NCBI GenBank assembly: GCA_015222965.1
Contig: JADFWF010000184.1
Span: forward strand, 1 to 10,318
Origin: Pseudomonadota bacterium
Lineage (GTDB): Bacteria > Pseudomonadota > Gammaproteobacteria > SZUA-229
Reading direction: 5' to 3'
DNA: 10,318 nucleotides
Each line of letters starts with the position of its first letter. Position 1 is the first letter of the stretch. This document shows positions 7,005-10,318 of this stretch, piece by piece. Under the pieces are notes generated by a model. That model was not told where the DNA came from. It ran no database searches and worked only from the letters and a program-made list of their open reading frames with translations. The position numbers were made by a program, and so were the translations under genes.

Positions 7005-7964
7005 CTAATTTGACTGGACGGGTGGCAGATAATTCACCACCACTTCAGCACTCCGACTACCGATGACCTGGCCGCTATCAAACGTGACATCGAACTGGCC
7101 GTCACGCCGCCGCTGGAGAAACAGACGAATCTCACAGGCACTTTCGACCGGATTGGCTTCTGCCTGTTTTACCAGAAAATCCGGATCTATATTGCCCGCG
7201 CTAAGTTTATTAAGCAGTTCCTGCAGTAATACCAGGGCAGCATCCGAAATAAAATTGACTGCCGGTGAATCATCGTTCTGGTCATAGATAAATTTATCCA
7301 TTCCAATCGTTTCCAGACCATCATCAGCGGCTATGTCTACTTCAGTGCCATAGCTGGAAGTGGCTAGTCCATCTTTGCATTCAACGGCTGACAGTACACG
7401 CATGGTATCGCCTTCACCGCCGGCCACCCAGGTCAGATCGATATTCTCATCTATCGTGGTATAAACAGTGTCCGTAGCAGGCCCGGTAATTGTTACTGCA
7501 GGAGGAAAATTAACAGTGGCAGATTTACCTACCAGCTCGCCGGGGCCCGGATCTATATTGAGTAGATCGATCGGGTACCAGCGGTCTTCCCTTGCTTCGA
7601 CGGGTTCATGCACGACATTAATAAAAACATCCTGCACACTGGTGTCCACCGGCAATGAAGAGGCATAACTGCCGTCAAATTCACCTCTCACTTTGAGCAA
7701 GATGCGCTCAGTTGCTGTACGCGCCTCAAACACATCACCGCCTACGAGATTAACCGGCTGTCCATCTCTGAAAACGGCGGCTGAAATCTGTGCGGTATCT
7801 TCAGTCTCATGGTGGTCAGCCTCGACAAACATAAACAGGCCCAGATCAGGCACAGCAGGCAGGTTATCATCACCATTAATATCACAAGCAGCTAACAGGA
7901 AAGTAAAAATGATGGTGCCTGCTCTACAGAGCGCTCCGCCTGATGACATAAATTTTGTCTGCAT
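7005..7964 (-). CDS. Two-domain lipoprotein of unknown function
   Basis: 319 residues. The signal sequence ends in a good lipobox (LLAAC, Cys27), so the mature protein is lipid-anchored. Residue +2 is Asp28, which in E. coli favours retention in the inner membrane, although the +3 residue here is Ile. Two beta-rich parts are suggested: about 40-153 (contains ISAAVFRDGQPVNLVGGD and a DPGPGELVG turn) and about 155-313, which begins with an Ig-like segment (VTITGPATDTVY, IDLTWVAGGEGDT) and ends FDSGQVIGSRSAEVVVNYL. C196 and C277 in the second part could form a disulphide. ATG at 7964 is preceded by a modest AGAG; Met6 is an alternative start that keeps the signal. It is the first gene of a tight cluster with two barrel proteins. 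No known family was recognised. Confidence 0.8.
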   Translation of the reverse strand: MQTKFMSSGGALCRAGTIIFTFLLAACDINGDDNLPAVPDLGLFMFVEADHHETEDTAQISAAVFRDGQPVNLVGGDVFEARTATERILLKVRGEFDGSYASSLPVDTSVQDVFINVVHEPVEAREDRWYPIDLLNIDPGPGELVGKSATVNFPPAVTITGPATDTVYTTIDENIDLTWVAGGEGDTMRVLSAVECKDGLATSSYGTEVDIAADDGLETIGMDKFIYDQNDDSPAVNFISDAALVLLQELLNKLSAGNIDPDFLVKQAEANPVESACEIRLFLQRRRDGQFDVTFDSGQVIGSRSAEVVVNYLPPVQSN

Positions 7965-7972
7965 AATAATTC

Positions 7973-8002
7973 TCTATAATAACAGGAAATATAATCTCTC
8001 AA
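7973..8002 (-). promoter_or_regulatory. Weak promoter candidate for the lipoprotein-barrel cluster
   Basis: On the - strand, TTGAGA (8002-7997, 5 of 6) is followed after 18 bp by TATAGA (7978-7973, 4 of 6). Transcription would start only a few bases before the ATG at 7964, leaving almost no leader. An alternative is ATGACT (8018-8013), a 19-bp spacer and TATATT (7993-7988). The choice between them cannot be made from sequence. Confidence 0.25.
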
Positions 8003-8058
8003 TTAATGTGTTAGTCATATTTTGATATCTCTCTAGAAATATAAAACAAGGGCATGTT

Positions 8059-8084
8059 TTCAGTAGTGCTGAATAGTTTTTTTT
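8059..8084 (+). terminator. Orphan hairpin plus T8, terminator-like on the + strand
   Basis: TTCAG (8059-8063) and CTGAA (8069-8073) form a 5-bp stem around a 5-nt loop. Three bases later comes a run of eight T (8077-8084). The shape is that of a Rho-independent terminator read on the + strand, but no + strand gene precedes it. The stem has only two G-C pairs, so it may not function. A second inverted repeat, AAAACA (8043-8048) with TGTTTT (8055-8060), overlaps it by two bases, and the two stems would exclude each other. Confidence 0.25.
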
Positions 8085-8320
8085 GCATGAATGGAATTTC
8101 CTGTCTTAGGACATGTGTACTTGAATTCACGAATGGTCGAAAAGAACCTCTGCTACTCGATATAATGTTATATGACGCAACGTAGAACGTATTGACATAT
8201 TGCGCCAAATCAAAGGCCATATAACACTGTTTGCTAAGGGTCAGTTTTTCACTGTCAGTTATATTTCCCGGATGTCTGTTTTGTGTGTGGTCAGTCTGAG
8301 TAAAAACTATTTTGATACAT

Positions 8321-8800
8321 TTATTGCTTACTGCAAGATGGCTCATTATCCAGAAGAGTTTCATCAGCGATGCGTGTCCAGATCTGTGAATCTATCGTTA
8401 TAGAAGGATCATCAGGATAAAGGAAGTATATTTTTAGCGCATTGCCGGCATCCAGCAATTCCAGCTCAACTTCAAACTGTTTGTTTTCGTGCATATCTGC
8501 CGTTACCAGGAAATGGTTTTTGCCAAGACTTTTCACTGAACCAGAATCGACATGGTAGCACTGTAATCCACTATCAACTTCGTCACCGTCAAAATCATAC
8601 TCGATAATAGAGCCATCGCTGGTTACGCGGGTATAGATCACGTCGGTTTTAACGCCCTCTTTTTCCGAGCTATCCCATAAGCCAACCAGGTCCGACATTT
8701 CTACTTGCGCCGAGTTACTGCCCATTGGTGAGCATGCGCTGACAGAGAGCATTAGCAAAAATACCAGGTAGCTGCGTAGGTCATGAATAATATTTTTCAT
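8321..8800 (-). CDS. Small lipoprotein of unknown function, co-transcribed with tyrS
   Basis: 159 residues. A lipoprotein signal ends in VSAC (Cys23, followed by Ser24), which predicts export and lipid anchoring, by E. coli rules to the outer membrane. The mature domain starts LVGLWDSSEKEG, a LxGxW opening common in small lipocalin-like or META-like barrels. It continues with short beta segments (DVIYTRVTSDGSIIEYDFDGD, HFLVTADMHENKQFEVELEL, ALKIYFLY, SQIWTRI), so a compact beta-barrel is likely. C82 and C156 might pair. The start ATG at 8800 has a clear ribosome binding site, GGAAG, 7 nt upstream and right after the tyrS stop codon; the gap to tyrS is only 14 nt. The gene is therefore very probably expressed from the tyrS promoter. 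No family is assigned with certainty. Confidence 0.8.
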   Translation of the reverse strand: MKNIIHDLRSYLVFLLMLSVSACSPMGSNSAQVEMSDLVGLWDSSEKEGVKTDVIYTRVTSDGSIIEYDFDGDEVDSGLQCYHVDSGSVKSLGKNHFLVTADMHENKQFEVELELLDAGNALKIYFLYPDDPSITIDSQIWTRIADETLLDNEPSCSKQ

Positions 8801-8814
8801 AAGATGGCTTCCGA

Positions 8815-10014
8815 TTAGCTAATACTCAACCTGGCAAACTTACGTTTACCAACCTGAAAGACGCCTTCTGTACCTTTCTGGATTTTTACTGATTTATCGG
8901 CAATTTTTTCACCGTCGATCTTTGCCGCACCTTGCTGAATCATGCGCATGGCATCACTGGTGCTGGAACATAAACCGGCGTCTTTCAGCAGGTTGGCAAT
9001 GGCATAACCTTCTGCAGGCGCTTCAAAACTAAGCTCCGGGATATCATCCGGAATTTTATTTTTGGCAAATTGTGCGATAAAACCTTCGCGAGCAGCAGTC
9101 GCTTCGGCTTCACTATGAAAACGCGCGATGATCTCTTCGGCAAGCAAAAATTTAATATCACGCGGGTTTTTACCCTGTGCCATCTCCTGCTTGAAACCTT
9201 CGATCTCACTCATCGGGCGGAAACTCAGCAGCTCGAAATAACGCCACATCAGGTCATCAGAAATCGACATGATCTTGCCGAACATATCTTTTGGCTCATC
9301 AGCGATACCGATATAGTTATTCAGTGATTTGGACATCTTCTGCACCCCGTCCAGACCTTCGAGGATAGGCATAGTCAACACGCATTGCGGTTTCTGACCA
9401 TGCTGTTCCTGCAACTGGCGTCCCATCAACAGGTTGAATTTTTGATCAGTACCGCCCAGCTCAATATCTGCCTGCATCTCGACCGAATCATAACCCTGAA
9501 TCAGCGGATATAAAAACTCATGGATGGCAATCGACTGACCGCCTTTGTAACGCTTACTGAAGTCATCACGTTCCAGCATGCGAGCCACGGTACTGCTGGC
9601 AGCCAGTTTGATCATGTCAGAGCCTGTCATTTTATTCATCCATTCTGAGTTAAACACCACTTTGGTCTTTTTCTTATCAAGGATCTTAAAGATCTGCTGC
9701 TGATAGGTTTTCGAATTTTGTTCGACATCTTCCGGTGTCAGTGGCGGACGAGTCGTGGATTTCCCCGTAGGATCACCGATCATGCCGGTAAAATCACCGA
9801 TCAGGAAGAGAACTTCGTGACCTAGGTCCTGAAACTGCCGTAATTTATTGATTAATACTGTGTGTCCCAGATGCAGATCAGGTGCAGTGGGGTCAAAGCC
9901 GGCTTTTATACGTAGCGGACGCCCCTCTTTTATCTTGGCGACCAGATCCTTTTCTACCAGGATTTCATCCGCGCCACGCTGAATTATTTCAAGCTGTTCT
10001 TCTATCGATTTCAT
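8815..10014 (-). CDS. tyrS: Tyrosyl-tRNA synthetase (TyrRS), ~400-residue (TyrZ-like) type
   Basis: Cytoplasmic class Ic enzyme that attaches tyrosine to tRNA-Tyr. 399 residues, the length of the Pseudomonas/Haemophilus type rather than the ~424 residues of the E. coli type. The catalytic core has the HIGH-equivalent HLGH at 48-51 (in [11 protein letters not shown]), the [12 protein letters not shown] loop (73-84), the substrate-pocket segments GYDS (174-177) and GGTDQ (187-191), and a canonical KMSKS at 226-230. The C-terminal S4-like RNA-binding domain covers ~336-397 ([21 protein letters not shown]). ATG at 10014 is preceded by a GGA-containing ribosome binding site (GGAAAA) at about 8 nt. 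The sequence looks intact and fully functional. A small lipoprotein gene follows in the same operon, and a gene starts divergently upstream. Confidence 0.98.
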   Translation of the reverse strand: MKSIEEQLEIIQRGADEILVEKDLVAKIKEGRPLRIKAGFDPTAPDLHLGHTVLINKLRQFQDLGHEVLFLIGDFTGMIGDPTGKSTTRPPLTPEDVEQNSKTYQQQIFKILDKKKTKVVFNSEWMNKMTGSDMIKLAASSTVARMLERDDFSKRYKGGQSIAIHEFLYPLIQGYDSVEMQADIELGGTDQKFNLLMGRQLQEQHGQKPQCVLTMPILEGLDGVQKMSKSLNNYIGIADEPKDMFGKIMSISDDLMWRYFELLSFRPMSEIEGFKQEMAQGKNPRDIKFLLAEEIIARFHSEAEATAAREGFIAQFAKNKIPDDIPELSFEAPAEGYAIANLLKDAGLCSSTSDAMRMIQQGAAKIDGEKIADKSVKIQKGTEGVFQVGKRKFARLSIS

Positions 10015-10051
10015 ACAATTTTCCGACTGGTGTTACTGTAAAAAGGTGTAT

Positions 10052-10080
10052 AAGATACCTGCGCTTTGATGCTTTCTCAA
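10052..10080 (-). promoter_or_regulatory. tyrS: Candidate sigma-70 promoter of tyrS
   Basis: Read on the - strand: TTGAGA (-35, 10080-10075, 5 of 6), a 17-bp spacer and TATCTT (-10, 10057-10052, 4 of 6). Transcription would start near 10045 with a leader of about 30 nt. That is too short for a T-box or other large leader regulator, and none is seen. Confidence 0.45.
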
Positions 10081-10152
10081 CTACTTATTAGCTATACTGA
10101 GTAAACGCTTCAAAACCATGAGATTTTTTATGCAATTTTACCCGTTATTTCA

Positions 10153-10181
10153 TTGACCGGGTGTGATTTTACGACTACATT
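10153..10181 (+). promoter_or_regulatory. Candidate sigma-70 promoter of the divergent gene at the right edge
   Basis: TTGACC (10153-10158, 5 of 6), a 17-bp spacer and TACATT (10176-10181, 4 of 6) precede the ATG at 10224. A TATATT hexamer a few bases downstream is an alternative -10. A 5-bp inverted repeat, ACCCG (10140-10144) with CGGGT (10158-10162), overlaps the -35 element. Confidence 0.4.
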
Positions 10182-10223
10182 TAGCCTATATTCCAACATT
10201 TTTCACAACAACTGTATACGCCG

Positions 10224-10318
10224 ATGTCATTGATTAGTAAAGATTTTCGCTTACACCAGCAACAAGCTCACCAACGCGGGTACATCCGTTTACGCTGGGC
10301 ACTGCTAGCTATTGCCGG
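10224..10318 (+). CDS. 5' end of a gene divergent from tyrS, probably an M23-type envelope endopeptidase (truncated by the window)
   Basis: An open frame runs from ATG at 10224 to the window end, 31 full codons, without a stop. The residues read MSLISKDFRLHQQQ, then AHQRGYIRLRW, then ALLAIAG. The hydrophilic, basic start passes into what looks like the beginning of a membrane segment, as in a signal-anchor protein. No catalytic motif lies inside the visible part. The product guess rests on gene order: in Pseudomonas and many other gammaproteobacteria a LysM/M23 peptidoglycan endopeptidase gene (mepM-like) starts divergently from tyrS, followed by anmK. No strong ribosome binding site is seen, though a promoter candidate is well placed. 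Confidence 0.55.
   Translation, partial: MSLISKDFRLHQQQAHQRGYIRLRWALLAIA

Larger units (their letters stand above)
7965..8320. other. AT-rich intergenic region without a convincing gene
   Basis: This 356-bp stretch separates the tyrS-lipoprotein operon from the lipoprotein-barrel cluster; both are read leftward. It is visibly richer in A and T than the flanking genes. It contains weak - strand promoter candidates at its left end and two overlapping hairpins near 8043-8073. It also holds a 14-bp inverted repeat at 8160-8173 (ATATAA, TG, TTATAT) whose left part is a perfect + strand TATAAT. The open frames crossing it have no ribosome binding site and no recognisable protein character. Confidence 0.6.

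Noticed and set aside
8011..8364. 117-codon open frame on the - strand overlapping the end of the tyrS-linked lipoprotein gene
   Set aside because: It overlaps a well-supported gene by 44 nt, has no ribosome binding site and runs through AT-rich DNA. Its peptide shows no domain, signal or repeat pattern.
8200..8403. 67-codon open frame on the + strand with a TTG start
   Set aside because: It is antisense to the 3' part of the lipoprotein gene, without a ribosome binding site or protein-like features. A consensus TTGACA at 8192-8197 has no -10 at proper spacing.

Overview
The window looks like chromosomal DNA of a gammaproteobacterium of moderate GC content. GlnRS is of the proteobacterial type and close to the E. 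coli enzyme along its whole length. TyrRS is the ~400-residue form also found in Pseudomonas and Haemophilus. A gene that starts divergently from tyrS matches the position where many gammaproteobacteria keep an M23 peptidoglycan endopeptidase. Genus or species cannot be named from what is visible. No mobile element, CRISPR array, rRNA or tRNA gene was seen.

Layout. On the left, on the + strand, lie glnS (69-1751) with a hairpin behind it, then a secreted YceI-family protein (1896-2561). A 284-bp convergent gap with one doubtful 34-codon ORF follows. The middle is a leftward (- strand) block. In order of transcription it holds a two-domain lipoprotein (7964-7005), a small outer-membrane beta-barrel protein (6997-6365), a second, larger barrel protein (6307-5468) and, after a 225-bp gap with its own promoter candidate, a four-helix membrane Ser/Thr protein kinase with a CHASE2-like periplasmic sensor and a TPR linker (5242-2846). 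To the right is an AT-rich gap of about 356 bp. Then comes a leftward tyrS operon: tyrS (10014-8815) followed 14 nt later by a small lipoprotein gene (8800-8321). At the right edge a rightward gene begins (10224) and runs off the window.

How the genes may work together. glnS and tyrS are housekeeping translation genes framing an accessory envelope segment. The three exported proteins 7964-5468 are closely spaced and most likely co-transcribed. The kinase reads in the same direction and has a large periplasmic domain, so an envelope-sensing module (lipoprotein plus two barrels plus transmembrane kinase) is a reasonable but unproven hypothesis. It is the most interesting part of the window. No cognate PP2C phosphatase or FHA protein is visible here. 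The small lipoprotein behind tyrS is a translational passenger with a clear ribosome binding site, and its role is unknown.
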